A DNA stretch of 64,000 nt from Colwellia chukchiensis (GCF_002104455.1 NZ_NBOC01000005.1:124001-188000); one strand, 5' to 3'; shown: positions 1 to 10,254, counted from the stretch's first letter. The notes: generated by a model not told the origin, from the sequence alone. Numbers and translations are program-made.

Positions 1-1534
1 AAGTAGCAGTACCATCACTGGAGATATTGGCGATAATATTGACTTTTATGGTTCGCTTGATCACCAACAAGCGCAGTTTTCGTTAGCGCACTTAGTGCTA
101 GGTCAGCAGCAATTATGGTTACCAACTACTGGCTTTCATATAACTGCAGATGTCGCCGAAGCCAACTTTGAGCAATGGCAGCCATTGATTGCCGATATTC
201 TAACAGCGCTTGATGAAGCCGAAACTAGCCAACACAATGCGCAAGCAGCAACCCCGAGTTTACTCAACGCGCCAAATAAAATACATGGCAAGTTAGGTCA
301 GGTTAATGTTTATGGTGAGCATATCCAACAGCTGGACTTTTCTCTGAGTCCACAAACCGATCATTGGCTGCTTAATGTTAATGCTAAAGAATTAAGAGGC
401 TCGGCCAACATTTATCATGACTGGCATCAACAAGGCATAGCGATTAATGCTGACTTTATTCATTTAGCGCCACCGTTAAACGAAGATATTCGTGGTGCTG
501 AACCGCAGACAGCTGAAGCCCAACAAAGCCCAGAGACCGAAAACAACAGTGAGATTGATCACCGGCAAAATGCAGAAATTTTTGCTTTTATGCCGCCTTT
601 ACAGGTGCAGTGTGCAAGTTGTCGCTATGGACACTATGATCTTGGACAGGTGGAGTTTTCACTGACCCGCAAGGATGACAATCGTCTAGTCATGCAAGAC
701 TTTGTCGCGCAAAGAGGCAAAAATAGCTTGGCATTTCAGGGACAATGGCAACTTGATGAGTTAGACTCGAAAACCACATTAACGGGAACTCTAGTTACGA
801 GCGACGTCGCGCGCGAAGTTGAAAATCTAGGTTATGTTTCAATTATCAAGGACAGTGGTGCAAAGTTAAGTTACGACGTGCAGTGGCAAGGTGGCCCACA
901 CAACTTCAGCACCGCTACTTTTAACGGTGAGCTCGCGGCGGCCTTTGATGACGGTTATCTGGCAGATGTTGATGATAAAGGAGTACGAATCTTATCATTG
1001 TTAAGCCTGCAATCTTTAGTGCGCAAACTCAGCTTTGACTTTCGAGATATTTTTAGTGATGGCATGTTTTATCGAGAGTTAACGGGCAGTTTTACCGTCA
1101 AAGATGGCGTTGCTTATACCGACAATGTGCTTATGAAAGGCACGGCTGGTGATTTAAGCATAGTCGGTAACACCAACTTAAATAATGGTGATCTTGATTA
1201 TCGCATGTCTTATAAACCCAATTTAACCTCCAGCTTGCCTGTGTTAGCTTGGATAGCGACCTTGAACCCAGTGACGTTTTTAGCAGGGGTCGCACTGGAC
1301 GAAGTTATCACATCTACGGTGATCGCCGAAATTAACTTTGAAGTCACCGGCAATTTAGCCGACCCGCAATTTAAACAAGTGAGTCGGAAAAACCAAAATA
1401 TCAGTGTTGGCCGCTCTTCACCGCCGAAAATAGTTGAAACCGTGCCAGAAGGCGCGAGCCTTGCCAAGCCGATAACAAAACAACCGCCGGCAAGCATAGA
1501 GCAGAATTTGAAAGCTAACGATAATGAGTCATAA
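1..1534 (+). CDS. yhdP: YhdP family AsmA-like envelope protein, C-terminal part (cut by window start)
   Basis: The reading frame is open from the first bases, so this is the last ~510 residues of a longer protein; family members are about 1,250-1,300 residues. YhdP is an inner-membrane-anchored AsmA/TamB-like protein implicated in moving phospholipid to the outer membrane. Visible here are the alternating beta-strand pattern typical of the repeat groove and a hydrophobic stretch near the end (VLAWIATLNPVTFLAGVALD), as in the AsmA-like C-terminal domain. The last ~50 residues are polar, proline-rich and probably disordered. The GTG at position 95 is internal, not a start. The gene overlaps the following nitrilase by 11 bases, and yhdP-nitrilase-tldD is a conserved gammaproteobacterial order, which is the strongest support for the name. 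Confidence 0.85.
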   Translation, partial: SSSTITGDIGDNIDFYGSLDHQQAQFSLAHLVLGQQQLWLPTTGFHITADVAEANFEQWQPLIADILTALDEAETSQHNAQAATPSLLNAPNKIHGKLGQVNVYGEHIQQLDFSLSPQTDHWLLNVNAKELRGSANIYHDWHQQGIAINADFIHLAPPLNEDIRGAEPQTAEAQQSPETENNSEIDHRQNAEIFAFMPPLQVQCASCRYGHYDLGQVEFSLTRKDDNRLVMQDFVAQRGKNSLAFQGQWQLDELDSKTTLTGTLVTSDVAREVENLGYVSIIKDSGAKLSYDVQWQGGPHNFSTATFNGELAAAFDDGYLADVDDKGVRILSLLSLQSLVRKLSFDFRDIFSDGMFYRELTGSFTVKDGVAYTDNVLMKGTAGDLSIVGNTNLNNGDLDYRMSYKPNLTSSLPVLAWIATLNPVTFLAGVALDEVITSTVIAEINFEVTGNLADPQFKQVSRKNQNISVGRSSPPKIVETVPEGASLAKPITKQPPASIEQNLKANDNES

Positions 1535-2372
1535 ACCACTACAACTTTGTGCCATTCAAATGTCATCGGGTATTAACCTAGATGAGAATATTGCCGATAT
1601 AGCTGCGCAACTAGCGACTTTAGAACCTGCACAGCAACAAATGGTTTTGCTACCCGAGTGCTGTTTGTATTTCGGTGGACAATATAACGCGCAACTCTCG
1701 TTAGCGCTTGCAAGTCAGGGCACACAAACACTAACACACCGACTAGCCAAGTTAGCCCAAGAATATAATGTTTTCCTCGTTGCCGGCAGTATTCCGGTGC
1801 CGGTGCCAAATCAGCAAAAATTTACTAATAGTTGTTTTGTTTTTTCTCCCGACGGTGAAGCGTTAGGCCGTTATGATAAATTGCACTTGTTTGATGTTGC
1901 GGTGGCGGATAATGCCAAGCAATATTGTGAATCACGCTATGCCCAAGCGGGCGATCGTGTTAGCGTTATTTCGGTTGCTGGCGTCGAAGTCGGTTTGTCA
2001 ATCTGTTATGATCTGCGCTTTCCAGAGTTATTTCGTCAATTATGCCAGCAAGGTGCAAAAATTATCACTGTACCTAGTGCCTTTACTCGAGTTACAGGCG
2101 CGGCACATTGGCAAACATTATTACAAGCACGGGCCATTGAAAACCAAGTTTATATTGTTGCCGCTGGACAAGAAGGTGTGCATGCCAATGGTCGAGAAAC
2201 TTGGGGGCACAGCATGATCATTAACCCGTGGGGAGAAATATTGGCTCAGCAGGATACCGGAAAAGGCATAATTACTGCTGATTACCAAGCCAATGTGTTA
2301 GCCAAAATACGTCACGCTATGCCGGTAGCTACTCATAATCGTTTTAAAAATAAGTTGATGTCGAATGAATAA
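1524..2372 (+). CDS. Carbon-nitrogen hydrolase (nitrilase superfamily) amidase
   Basis: A 282-residue enzyme of the nitrilase superfamily with the full Glu-Lys-Cys triad: Glu45 in LLPECC, Lys119 in RYDKLHLFD and Cys161 in [11 protein letters not shown]. The D-L-R-F-P-E-L string after the cysteine is typical of the Nit1/YbeM-like branch. These enzymes hydrolyse omega-amides; Nit1 homologues repair deaminated glutathione, so a metabolite-repair role is plausible but inferred. It is cytoplasmic, with no signal peptide. The ATG overlaps the yhdP end by 11 bases and its own end overlaps tldD by 8, so translation is probably coupled through the operon. The length is normal for the family. Confidence 0.9.
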   Translation: MSHKPLQLCAIQMSSGINLDENIADIAAQLATLEPAQQQMVLLPECCLYFGGQYNAQLSLALASQGTQTLTHRLAKLAQEYNVFLVAGSIPVPVPNQQKFTNSCFVFSPDGEALGRYDKLHLFDVAVADNAKQYCESRYAQAGDRVSVISVAGVEVGLSICYDLRFPELFRQLCQQGAKIITVPSAFTRVTGAAHWQTLLQARAIENQVYIVAAGQEGVHANGRETWGHSMIINPWGEILAQQDTGKGIITADYQANVLAKIRHAMPVATHNRFKNKLMSNE

Positions 2373-3813
2373 AGTTGAACAAGTGCTGTTAGCAGATAGT
2401 CAGATAGATAAAGACCTGCTAATTGCGACGCTGGACAGTATTTACCAGCATAAAATAGATTTAGCCGATTTATATTTTCAAGCCAGTAGCCACGAATCTT
2501 GGATGCTCGAAGACGGTATTGTAAAAGAAGGCTCTTTTAACCTAGAGCGCGGCGTCGGCGTACGCGCCATTTCAGGTGAAAAAACCGGCTTTGCCTATTC
2601 TGATGACATTTCGCCAGCCGCTTTAAGCAAAGCGGCTGATGCTGCAAAAGGCATAGCCCAAGCCGAGCGCTCAGGGCGAGTGCAAGTATTTGATGGCAAG
2701 TATAGTCAACAAGCAGCGGCGCTTTATCAAGCGCAAGACCCGTTAATGAGTTTGGCGCAAGAGCAAAAAATTACGCTCTTGCATGAAGTAGAAGCCCATG
2801 CCAGAAGTGTTGATAAACGTGTCAAACAAGTGATAGTAAACCTGACGGGTGTTTATGAAAAAATATTAGTGGCGGCAAGTGATGGCACTTATGCAACGGA
2901 TATCCGGCCGCTAGTGCGACTTAATTGTTCAGTGCTCGTTGAAGAAAATGGTAAGCGCGAGCGGGCAAGTGCCGGTGGTGGTGCGCGTACCGATTATAGC
3001 TATTTTTTTGAAGTTGTTGACAATAAGCCCCGTTATTTGAGCTATGCAGAAGAAGCCGTACGACAAGCCTTGGTTAATTTAGTGGCGATTGACTCGCCTG
3101 CTGGGCTGTTGCCGGTAGTACTAGGTGCGGGTTGGCCTGGCGTGTTGTTGCACGAAGCGGTAGGTCATGGTTTAGAAGGTGACTTTAACCGTAAAGGCGC
3201 ATCAGCGTTTTCCGGTAAAGTAGGGCAACAGGTGACGTCAGAGTTTTGCACCATAGTGGATGACGGTACCTTAGCTAATCGTCGCGGCTCACTGAGCATT
3301 GATGACGAAGGCACACCCGGTCAATATAATGTGCTGATCGAAAACGGTGTACTAAAAGGTTATATGCAAGATAAGCATAATGCCAAGCTAATGGGGGTTA
3401 AACCGACCGGCAATGGTCGCCGCGAGTCTTATGCGCATTTACCTATGCCGCGTATGACAAATACCTATATGTTGGCCGGGGAGCATAACCCAGACGATAT
3501 TATTAAAACCGTTAAAAAAGGGATTTACGCACCGAATTTTGCGGGTGGGCAAGTAGATATTACGTCAGGTAAATTTGTTTTTACCAGTTCAGAAGCTTAC
3601 TTAATTGAAAATGGCGAAATTACGGCTCCGGTTAAAGGGGCAACCTTAATTGGCAGTGGCCCAGAAGCCATGCAAAAAGTCAGTATGGTGGGTAATGATC
3701 TTAAACTTGATGCTGGCGTTGGCGTGTGCGGTAAAGATGGTCAAAGTGTGCCGGTTGGTGTTGGACAACCGACGTTAAAAATTGATGAAATGACGGTCGG
3801 TGGTACCCAATAA
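2365..3813 (+). CDS. tldD: Metalloprotease TldD
   Basis: A 482-residue TldD, the usual length. The zinc motif HExxxH is visible as HEAVGH with the first His at residue 263, followed by [10 protein letters not shown]. TldD works with TldE (PmbA) as a heterodimer that degrades unfolded peptides and matures peptides such as microcin B17 and the antitoxin CcdA. TldE is not in this window. The C-terminal part carries the conserved glycine-rich region ([16 protein letters not shown]) and a final [15 protein letters not shown] segment characteristic of TldD. It is last in the yhdP-nitrilase-tldD operon and is followed by a strong hairpin. Confidence 0.96.
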   Translation: MNKVEQVLLADSQIDKDLLIATLDSIYQHKIDLADLYFQASSHESWMLEDGIVKEGSFNLERGVGVRAISGEKTGFAYSDDISPAALSKAADAAKGIAQAERSGRVQVFDGKYSQQAAALYQAQDPLMSLAQEQKITLLHEVEAHARSVDKRVKQVIVNLTGVYEKILVAASDGTYATDIRPLVRLNCSVLVEENGKRERASAGGGARTDYSYFFEVVDNKPRYLSYAEEAVRQALVNLVAIDSPAGLLPVVLGAGWPGVLLHEAVGHGLEGDFNRKGASAFSGKVGQQVTSEFCTIVDDGTLANRRGSLSIDDEGTPGQYNVLIENGVLKGYMQDKHNAKLMGVKPTGNGRRESYAHLPMPRMTNTYMLAGEHNPDDIIKTVKKGIYAPNFAGGQVDITSGKFVFTSSEAYLIENGEITAPVKGATLIGSGPEAMQKVSMVGNDLKLDAGVGVCGKDGQSVPVGVGQPTLKIDEMTVGGTQ

Positions 3814-3827
3814 GCGTTCAACGGAAC

Positions 3828-3866
3828 GAGCATGATAAGCCGGCTTGGCGGGCCATTATCATGCTC
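3828..3866. terminator. Hairpin between convergent tldD and the CvfB-like gene
   Basis: A perfect 11-bp inverted repeat, GAGCATGATAA / TTATCATGCTC, encloses a 17-base GC-rich loop that can add a short inner stem (GCC/GGC). There is no long T-tract on the + strand, so it is either a weak intrinsic terminator or an mRNA 3'-end stabiliser for tldD. The remaining ~120 bases to the facing gene show nothing recognisable. Confidence 0.5.
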
Positions 3867-3988
3867 ACTTCTTAATAAATATCTTAATTACACTTAAATT
3901 GACACCTGAGTTGCGCGCTAGGTTATGTCTAGTGTAGTGGCATTGAGTTGCTCAAACGAGTGATTTAGCCTAACCAGTGTTATTAGTG

Positions 3989-4819
3989 TTACTTTAAGCG
4001 AATGCCGTTCGCTTCAAGGACGATTTTCCCGTTTTTTAGCAGGTTGCCCACCGTTGCTTTGAAGGTTTTTTTACTGACGCCTAAGGTACGCTTGATGAGC
4101 TCAGGATCACTTTTATCATGTAATGGACTAAAGCCGCCTTGCTCAGCAATATGTGCTAGCAATGTGTCACTAAAATCTTTTACCTTACCTTCACCGGGAC
4201 GCGTAAGTGATAGGTCAATGCGGCCATCTTGACGAACTTGCTTAATATAACCGGTGACTTTTTTGCCGCTACGCAGTGGTTGAAATATTTCATTTTCGTA
4301 CAGCAAGCCCCAGTGCAGTTCATTAATAATGGCTTTAAAGCCAAGATCGGTTTTACTGGCGATGGTTAAGTTGACTTTATCCCATTTTTGGTACTCTGCC
4401 GGCCAGATATTAATAAATTTATCTAACTTACTTGAGGCCACTAAACGGTTAGTTTTTAGGTCAAGAAAAATACGCACTAGGTAATATTTTCCTGCTTCCA
4501 TTGGGCTATGTTGCTGGTTGTAGGGTACTAAAAGATCTTTGGGTAAGCCCCAGTCAAGAAATGCCCCCATTTTATTAACCTGAGTCACTTTTAACGATGC
4601 AAACTGGTCAACTTCAGCGAAAGGCTTTTCTGTGGTTGCTACCACTCTTTCGGCGCTATCAACATAGATAAATACCTTAATAGCCTGACCTGGCTGACAG
4701 TTTTCAGGCACAAAACGATTGGGCAATAATATTTCGCCTAAATCGTTTGCATCTAGGTAAGCGCCACTATCTGTTACTGCTGTTACCGTCAGGGTGTTAT
4801 ATGTTCCGATGTTTGCCAT
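3989..4819 (-). CDS. S1-type RNA-binding protein, CvfB/YitL family
   Basis: A 276-residue protein with the CvfB (conserved virulence factor B) arrangement. Two S1-like OB folds lie at about residues 5-60 (LTVTAVTDSGAYLD, LGEILLPNR) and 70-130 (LKVTQVNKMGAFLDWGLPKD). A third S1-like segment covers about 140-210 and ends DGRIDLSLTRPG. A winged-helix module occupies about 215-276, with LGVSKKTFKATVGNLLKNGKI. The family binds RNA; the regulatory role is known from Staphylococcus and not demonstrated here. It is transcribed alone, convergent with tldD. The start has no strong Shine-Dalgarno, but MANIGTYNTLTV matches the usual family N-terminus. Confidence 0.85.
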   Translation of the reverse strand: MANIGTYNTLTVTAVTDSGAYLDANDLGEILLPNRFVPENCQPGQAIKVFIYVDSAERVVATTEKPFAEVDQFASLKVTQVNKMGAFLDWGLPKDLLVPYNQQHSPMEAGKYYLVRIFLDLKTNRLVASSKLDKFINIWPAEYQKWDKVNLTIASKTDLGFKAIINELHWGLLYENEIFQPLRSGKKVTGYIKQVRQDGRIDLSLTRPGEGKVKDFSDTLLAHIAEQGGFSPLHDKSDPELIKRTLGVSKKTFKATVGNLLKNGKIVLEANGIRLK

Positions 4820-4901
4820 GTATATCGTTTAGGTCAGTTAACTTAGGCGTATAATAACCGATTTACCCGCAAGTTAACTATAACTTTTAGGTTTGTGGCG
4901 G

Positions 4902-5348
4902 CTATTTTGCGCGGTTATGTAATTTTGTTTGGATAAACTCGCTGTGCCGTAAATGTAATAAGTCGGCAATTTTGCGAATAATATGCTCCTCTATACTCGC
5001 GAGCTCCCCGTCGGCATAAGCCATTTTCCATAATAAATCCACCATTGTTATGCGCTGTTGCAGGCTGTAGTTTTCATTGATTGTTTTGGTGAATTGATAA
5101 AAGTCAGTGGCATTTTCACACAAGGACAATGCTAAGCTGATGATCTCGTGAGTTTGTTGATTGGAAAGGTGAAATTGCTGTTGCAGTAATTCGCTAAGTT
5201 TTTGTTGCTCATCAGGGCCTTGTTTGCCGTCAGCAAGCATCACTTCACACAATAATACGCTACAAGCTAACTCTAAACTGATGTCCTTCTCACTTTGCTC
5301 AGCAGCTGTGCCTAGCGATTGAAAAAATGTACTTATTTTAGATAACAT
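4902..5348 (-). CDS. TerB-like (tellurite resistance/DjlA N-domain family) protein
   Basis: A 148-residue all-helical protein. The helix ACSVLLCEVMLADGKQG and a second copy of the acidic A-D-G-E element (KMAYADGELASIEEHI) are the hallmarks of the TerB fold, which places Asp/Glu around a putative metal site. The precise function is unknown; stand-alone TerB proteins are common in marine gammaproteobacteria and are not evidence of tellurite resistance. The start is well supported: GAGG lies five bases before the ATG. It is separated from the CvfB-like gene by 82 bases and may share or follow the same transcript. Confidence 0.8.
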   Translation of the reverse strand: MLSKISTFFQSLGTAAEQSEKDISLELACSVLLCEVMLADGKQGPDEQQKLSELLQQQFHLSNQQTHEIISLALSLCENATDFYQFTKTINENYSLQQRITMVDLLWKMAYADGELASIEEHIIRKIADLLHLRHSEFIQTKLHNRAK

Positions 5349-5754
5349 AAAAACCTCATTGCTTTATTCATTATTAAGTGACATGAGCCATCATATAAGG
5401 GTTGAGTTTAACGCATTTTTGCTAAAGGCAAGCATGCTAAACACAAGCCGAGCTAACAACTTATGTTGTTCAGGTGGTGATATCGACGAAAAAATATTGT
5501 AAACGTCTAATAAGTTAGTGAAAACGACTAATGTCAATCAATTTATCTGTTACAAACCTGTTGCTCTAAGCGTCAAATGTAAATTAAACCAATATTATTC
5601 AAAGGGTTAAAATTAAATTGGCAAGCATTTAAAAATCGGCGCAAATATTGTAACAAGCATTTACAACTTTGTTAGTTTTTGTAGCGCTAGATTTCTGTAT
5701 CCTATACACAACAAAACTAATAATTCGCAAATTTTGGCATTACGAGGACATATC
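5349..5754. other. Divergent intergenic region, TerB-like gene / RND operon
   Basis: About 400 bases without a credible gene. It is AT-rich and should hold two divergent promoters. A 10-base direct repeat CAAGCATTTA occurs at 5622-5631 and 5654-5663, exactly 32 bases apart. The second copy sits inside an inverted repeat TAACAA...TTGTTA (5651-5674). A weak -35/-10 pair (TTGTAG, then TATACA at 5703-5708) could serve the efflux operon. These repeats are candidate regulator sites for the pump; no regulator gene is adjacent. Confidence 0.4.
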
Positions 5755-6972
5755 GTGACACGGAAAAAACAAATATTAATACCTATTGTCATTTTACTCG
5801 CGGGTATTTTAATTTTCGCTTTGTTTTCAAGCATGAAAAAACCACCCGCAGAAAAAGAAGTTATAGATGATACGCCAATTGTGGCGGTTGAGCGCATTTC
5901 GGTTGCTCCCTTAACATTAACGGTAGACTCATACGGTGTTGTGAAACCCAAATATGAAACTGAACTTGTTGTGCAAGTGAGCGGGCAAATTGTTGAATTA
6001 TCACCAGCCTTTGTTCGTGGTGGTTTTGTGCAACAGGGGCAGCTATTAGCCCGTGTTGACCCGAATGATTATCAAGCGGCTTTGATCGAAGCGGAAGCTA
6101 CCATGGCCTCTGCGCGTGCCGCGTTAGAAACTGAGCGCGCACAAGGACAGGTTGCTGAACAAGAATGGCAACGCATTACCGATACCTCTCCAACAGAGTT
6201 AAGCTTGCGTAAACCCCAATTAGCGCAAGAGTTAGCGCGAGTCAAGGCGGCGCAAGCTGCGGTTTTACGAGCAAAGCGTAATTTAGAGCGTACCGAAATT
6301 AGGGCCCCCTATGATGCCATGATTGATAGCCGAAATGTTGGCTTAGGCGCCTTTGTAACAACCGGAACAAGTGTGGGTAAAGTACTGGGTACTGCCATTG
6401 CGGAAGTAAGATTACCGGTTGCTGATAACCAATTAGCGTTTCTAATTGCGCAAGGTAAAGATGCCGAGGTTAACTTGGCAGGCAATTTTGCTGGCCGTGA
6501 TATTGTCTGGTCGGCAAAAATTGTTCGTAGTGAAGGGGTGATTGATAGCACCAGTCGCATGAGTTATTTAGTCGCTGAAGTAAAAGATCCTTATGCCTTG
6601 CTAGCAAACAAGCAGCAAGAGCCTATTCGCTTTGGCTCATATGTTAAAGCTGAAATATTAGGTAAAGAGTTAGCCAGTGCAACAAAAGTGCCTCGCTACT
6701 TAGTTGATAATAGTCGAGTTGCTCTGTTAAACAGTGACTCGACATTGCGCTATGCCTCAGTAGATATTGTTCGTCAGCAAGGGCGCGATGTTATTATTGC
6801 AAGTGGCTTAGCAGAAGGCGACCAAATCATTGTTTCGGCGCTTGACTACCCTATCGCTGGCATGAAGTTAGCGTTAAATAGTCAAGCGGACGAAGAAGCT
6901 ATTGATACCAGTGCTGATGAAGCAGACAGCCAAGTGGCACTCAATGATAGTGGCGCCGAGGACAAGTCATGA
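5755..6972 (+). CDS. RND efflux periplasmic adaptor (membrane fusion protein)
   Basis: A 405-residue adaptor that would link the inner-membrane pump to an outer-membrane channel. An N-terminal membrane anchor (about residues 5-25) is followed by the biotinyl-lipoyl half-motif (VVQVSGQIVELSP, GQLLARVDPNDY), an alpha-helical hairpin rich in Ala/Gln/Glu (about 95-165), the second lipoyl half (TEIRAPYDAMIDSRNVGLG) and beta-barrel and membrane-proximal domains. I chose GTG at 5755 because GAGGA lies at optimal distance before it; a TTG at 5734 is in frame but has no ribosome site. The C-terminus is acidic and probably disordered. It overlaps the pump gene by 4 bases. Confidence 0.92.
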   Translation: MTRKKQILIPIVILLAGILIFALFSSMKKPPAEKEVIDDTPIVAVERISVAPLTLTVDSYGVVKPKYETELVVQVSGQIVELSPAFVRGGFVQQGQLLARVDPNDYQAALIEAEATMASARAALETERAQGQVAEQEWQRITDTSPTELSLRKPQLAQELARVKAAQAAVLRAKRNLERTEIRAPYDAMIDSRNVGLGAFVTTGTSVGKVLGTAIAEVRLPVADNQLAFLIAQGKDAEVNLAGNFAGRDIVWSAKIVRSEGVIDSTSRMSYLVAEVKDPYALLANKQQEPIRFGSYVKAEILGKELASATKVPRYLVDNSRVALLNSDSTLRYASVDIVRQQGRDVIIASGLAEGDQIIVSALDYPIAGMKLALNSQADEEAIDTSADEADSQVALNDSGAEDKS

Positions 6973-9900
6973 GTCACAACAGCACAGATAAAAAAGCTGA
7001 AATAGATCACAGTATTGATACTCATAGTGGCATTATTGCTTGGTTTGCTCGCAACAGTGTCGCAGCAAATTTGTTGATGATTTTCATTCTTGTCGGTGGT
7101 TTTTTGACCATTCAAACCATCAACAAGCAAATGTTTCCACAGGTTAAAATCAACTGGATAAAATATGCCGCACCTTACCCCGGCGCTGCGCCACAGGAAG
7201 TGGAAGAAGGAATAACCATTAAAATTGAAGAGGCGCTAGAGGCGGTTCAAGGTCTTAAACGGGTGATCACCTATTCAAACCGTAACTATTCTAATGGTTG
7301 GTTTGAAGTCGAGTTAGATTATGATCCACAAGTCGTGCTCGAAGAAGTTAAATCTGCTATTGACTCGATCTCAAGCTTTCCCGATGGCATGGAGCGCATA
7401 AAAGTTGAGCGAGATAAGTTCCGTCAAGAAGTCATGTATATCAGTCTATACGGTGATTTAAGCAATGCAGAATTAAAAGACTTAGGTCGCAAGATTCACA
7501 ATGAAATTCAACAATTGCCACTGATTAACATTTCTGAGCTATACAGTGGCTTAAACTATGAAATTTCAATTGAAGTCAGTAAAGACAAATTACGCGAATA
7601 TGGTTTGAGCTTTAATGACATAGCTAATGCGGTGCGCAGCTATTCACGCAATATGTCGGCAGGGCAAATTCGTGCGGAAAATGGCTACATTAATTTGCGC
7701 GTTGAAAAACAAGCCTATCGTGGCCATGAGTTTGAGCAACTGCCAGTCATGACGCGTGCTGATGGTACGCGGGTGTTGCTTGGCGAAATAGCCACTATTA
7801 TTGATGGCTTCGAAGAAGGTCTACAGTATTCTAAGTTTAATGGTAAAAACTCGGTCACTTTGTTTATTGGTGCTGCAGATAACCAAAGCATCACTAGCAT
7901 AGCTAGCGTGGTGAAAGACTATGTTGAGAAAAAATCAGCGGCACTGCCAGCTGGTGTGAAGCTAGAAACTTGGGTTGATATGACCTACTACCTTGAAGGC
8001 CGCTTAAACATGATGATAGATAACATGAAAAGCGGTGCTGTATTGGTATTTTTAATGCTGGCGCTGTTTTTACGGGTGCGGTTAGCGTTCTGGGTTATGA
8101 TGGGCTTGCCGGTGTGTTTTTTAGGTACTTTATTAATCATGCCGCTTGAGTTTGTTAATGTCACTATCAATGTCATTAGCCTATTTGCGTTTATTTTGGT
8201 GTTAGGGATTGTTGTTGATGATGCTATTGTTATGGGAGAAAGCGCCCATGAGGAAATCGAGCAACACGGACACAGTACCGATAATGTTATTCGTGGCGTT
8301 AAGCGAGTTGCAATGCCGGCAACCTTTGGGGTACTGACCACCATCGCCGTATTTTTGCCGTTTCTTTTTGGTGAAGGTCCGTCTTCTGCATTTAGTAAAG
8401 CCATAGGCTCGGTGGTGATTCTGTGTTTAATTTTCTCTTTGATTGAATCAAAACTCATTTTACCCGCGCACTTGGTTAAAATGAAAATGAAAGCTTTTAA
8501 CCCGAAAAACCCCATAGATAGATTACGCGCTTGGGTTGATAACAAACTGAAAACCTTTATCGAGCAAGTTTATCGCCCAGCATTGGCCATCTTTATTCAT
8601 TATCGCTATGCCGTGCTGATGTTTTTTATCAGTTTGATGTTAATCAGTGCTGGTATGTTTAGTGGTGGCTTGGTTCGCTTTGTTGGTCAACCGAAAATTC
8701 CGCATGATTTTCCACGGGTAGTGGTTGAAATGCATGTTGACGCTTCGGAACAAGCGACGTTAGAAACCTTGCTGAATATTCAAGGTGTTATTAATGGTAT
8801 TGATAAAGACATTGAAGAAAAGTATGGCAACTCAATGATTTCAGATATGCAGGTAGATTTACGCAGCAGAACCAGTGGTCAAATTATGGTGAAGTTGGTG
8901 TTACCTGAGTTGCGACCGCTAAATACCTTTGAATTAGCTGACTTATGGCGTGAAGCCATTCCTAACTATCCTGGCGTTAAGTCATTTACAATTGGTGATA
9001 ATTTATTTGGCGGTGGTCGTGATGATGGCGATATTGCCTTTCGTCTAGAAAGTAAAAATGATCAAGAGTTATTAGCCGCAGCGAAAGAGCTAAAAGCGAA
9101 ACTGAATACTTTAAAAGGCATAGGTGACGTTAATGATAGTCGTCAAACCAGCGCCCAAGAAGTACAGTTTGAATTAAAGCCGCTAGCTTACAGTTTAAAC
9201 CTGACTTTAGCCGACATAGCTTCACAAGTTAGTTATAGCTTTTATGGCTTAGAGGCACAGCGAATTTTACGCGACAGCGAAGAGATCAAAGTGATGGTTC
9301 GCTATCCGCTTGCGGAGCGTAGTTCAGTGGGGCATGTTGAAGATGTGATGATCCAAGCCCCTAATGGCGCCGAGCTACCCTTGTCGGAGCTTGCCGAAAT
9401 ATCACTACAAGACGGCGTGACACGCATACGTCGAGAAAATGGTAATCGAACCATCAATGTTTGGGCAAGTGTTGATGCCGAGCAAGCCGAGCCATTTAAA
9501 GTCGCTAATGATATTCGTGATAACTTTATTCCTGAACTATTACGCAAATACCCACAAGTCAAAAGTGAAGTTACCGGCAGTATTCAAGAAGAAATGGAAA
9601 ATGCGGATAATCAATTACGTGACTTTGTGATTTCTTCGTTAATTATCTTCTCGTTACTTGCGATACCGTTAAAGTCGTACGCGCAAGCGACTATGATCAT
9701 GATAGTAATACCGTTTGGTATTATAGGTGCAGTAATTGGGCACTTTATCCTAGGTATGGATCTCAGTGCCTTATCTGTGATGGGGATTCTCGCGGCAGCT
9801 GGGGTGGTAGTTAACGACTCATTAGTTATGGTGGATTACGTTAATAATGCCAGAAGACGCGGCGTAGCCTTAAAAGATGCGGTAATGCATGCCGGTACCA

Positions 9901-10163
9901 AGCGTTTTCGGGCTATTTTATTAACGTCAATCACCACTTTTATTGGCTTAGTGCCTATTATCTTTTTTGAAGTGAGTGCCCAGGCTAAAATAGTGATCCC
10001 CATGGCGGTATCATTATCCTTTGGGGTGTTGTTTGCTACTATAGTGACCTTGGTACTTATTCCTTGTCTGTACCTAGTGATAGAAGATATCAAACAATTG
10101 TTTTCACGAAAAAAACTAGCGACTCAAGTACAACCGCAAGAAGCACTTAATAGTGAAGCCTGA
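6969..10163 (+). CDS. RND family efflux pump, inner-membrane permease
   Basis: A 1,064-residue proton-driven RND transporter with the classical two-fold architecture: one N-terminal membrane helix, a large periplasmic loop, six helices (about residues 345-540), then a repeat of the same layout. The TM4 proton-relay Asp pair is present in LGIVVDDAIVMGES. In TM10 the AcrB lysine position falls in GVVVNDSLVMVDYVN, a variant common in HAE1-like pumps of marine bacteria. The ATG overlaps the adaptor stop (ATGA). No outer-membrane factor gene follows, so the pump presumably recruits a TolC encoded elsewhere. The substrate cannot be read from sequence. Confidence 0.93.
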   Translation: MSHNSTDKKAEIDHSIDTHSGIIAWFARNSVAANLLMIFILVGGFLTIQTINKQMFPQVKINWIKYAAPYPGAAPQEVEEGITIKIEEALEAVQGLKRVITYSNRNYSNGWFEVELDYDPQVVLEEVKSAIDSISSFPDGMERIKVERDKFRQEVMYISLYGDLSNAELKDLGRKIHNEIQQLPLINISELYSGLNYEISIEVSKDKLREYGLSFNDIANAVRSYSRNMSAGQIRAENGYINLRVEKQAYRGHEFEQLPVMTRADGTRVLLGEIATIIDGFEEGLQYSKFNGKNSVTLFIGAADNQSITSIASVVKDYVEKKSAALPAGVKLETWVDMTYYLEGRLNMMIDNMKSGAVLVFLMLALFLRVRLAFWVMMGLPVCFLGTLLIMPLEFVNVTINVISLFAFILVLGIVVDDAIVMGESAHEEIEQHGHSTDNVIRGVKRVAMPATFGVLTTIAVFLPFLFGEGPSSAFSKAIGSVVILCLIFSLIESKLILPAHLVKMKMKAFNPKNPIDRLRAWVDNKLKTFIEQVYRPALAIFIHYRYAVLMFFISLMLISAGMFSGGLVRFVGQPKIPHDFPRVVVEMHVDASEQATLETLLNIQGVINGIDKDIEEKYGNSMISDMQVDLRSRTSGQIMVKLVLPELRPLNTFELADLWREAIPNYPGVKSFTIGDNLFGGGRDDGDIAFRLESKNDQELLAAAKELKAKLNTLKGIGDVNDSRQTSAQEVQFELKPLAYSLNLTLADIASQVSYSFYGLEAQRILRDSEEIKVMVRYPLAERSSVGHVEDVMIQAPNGAELPLSELAEISLQDGVTRIRRENGNRTINVWASVDAEQAEPFKVANDIRDNFIPELLRKYPQVKSEVTGSIQEEMENADNQLRDFVISSLIIFSLLAIPLKSYAQATMIMIVIPFGIIGAVIGHFILGMDLSALSVMGILAAAGVVVNDSLVMVDYVNNARRRGVALKDAVMHAGTKRFRAILLTSITTFIGLVPIIFFEVSAQAKIVIPMAVSLSFGVLFATIVTLVLIPCLYLVIEDIKQLFSRKKLATQVQPQEALNSEA

Positions 10164-10198
10164 TAATTACTTAGTGCAGGTAAACGCATAACAAAAAT

Positions 10199-10228
10199 AA
10201 AAGCCATCACACTGTGATGGCTTTTTGT
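10199..10228. terminator. Bidirectional intrinsic terminator after the RND operon
   Basis: An 11-bp stem AAAAGCCATCA / TGATGGCTTTT with a five-base loop, followed by a T-rich run on the + strand and preceded by an A-rich run. It should therefore also stop the facing oxygenase transcript. A degenerate second copy of the right arm (GTGGTGGCTTTTTGTTATT) follows immediately. Confidence 0.85.
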
Positions 10229-10254
10229 TTGTGGTGGCTTTTTGTTATTGAACG

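Noticed and set aside
4902-5348. Tellurite-resistance operon
   Set aside because: A single TerB-like gene without terA/C/D/Z partners does not support that function.
7988-8545. 185-codon antisense open frame inside the RND pump gene
   Set aside because: Shadow of codon usage in a long conserved gene; no ribosome site or domain.
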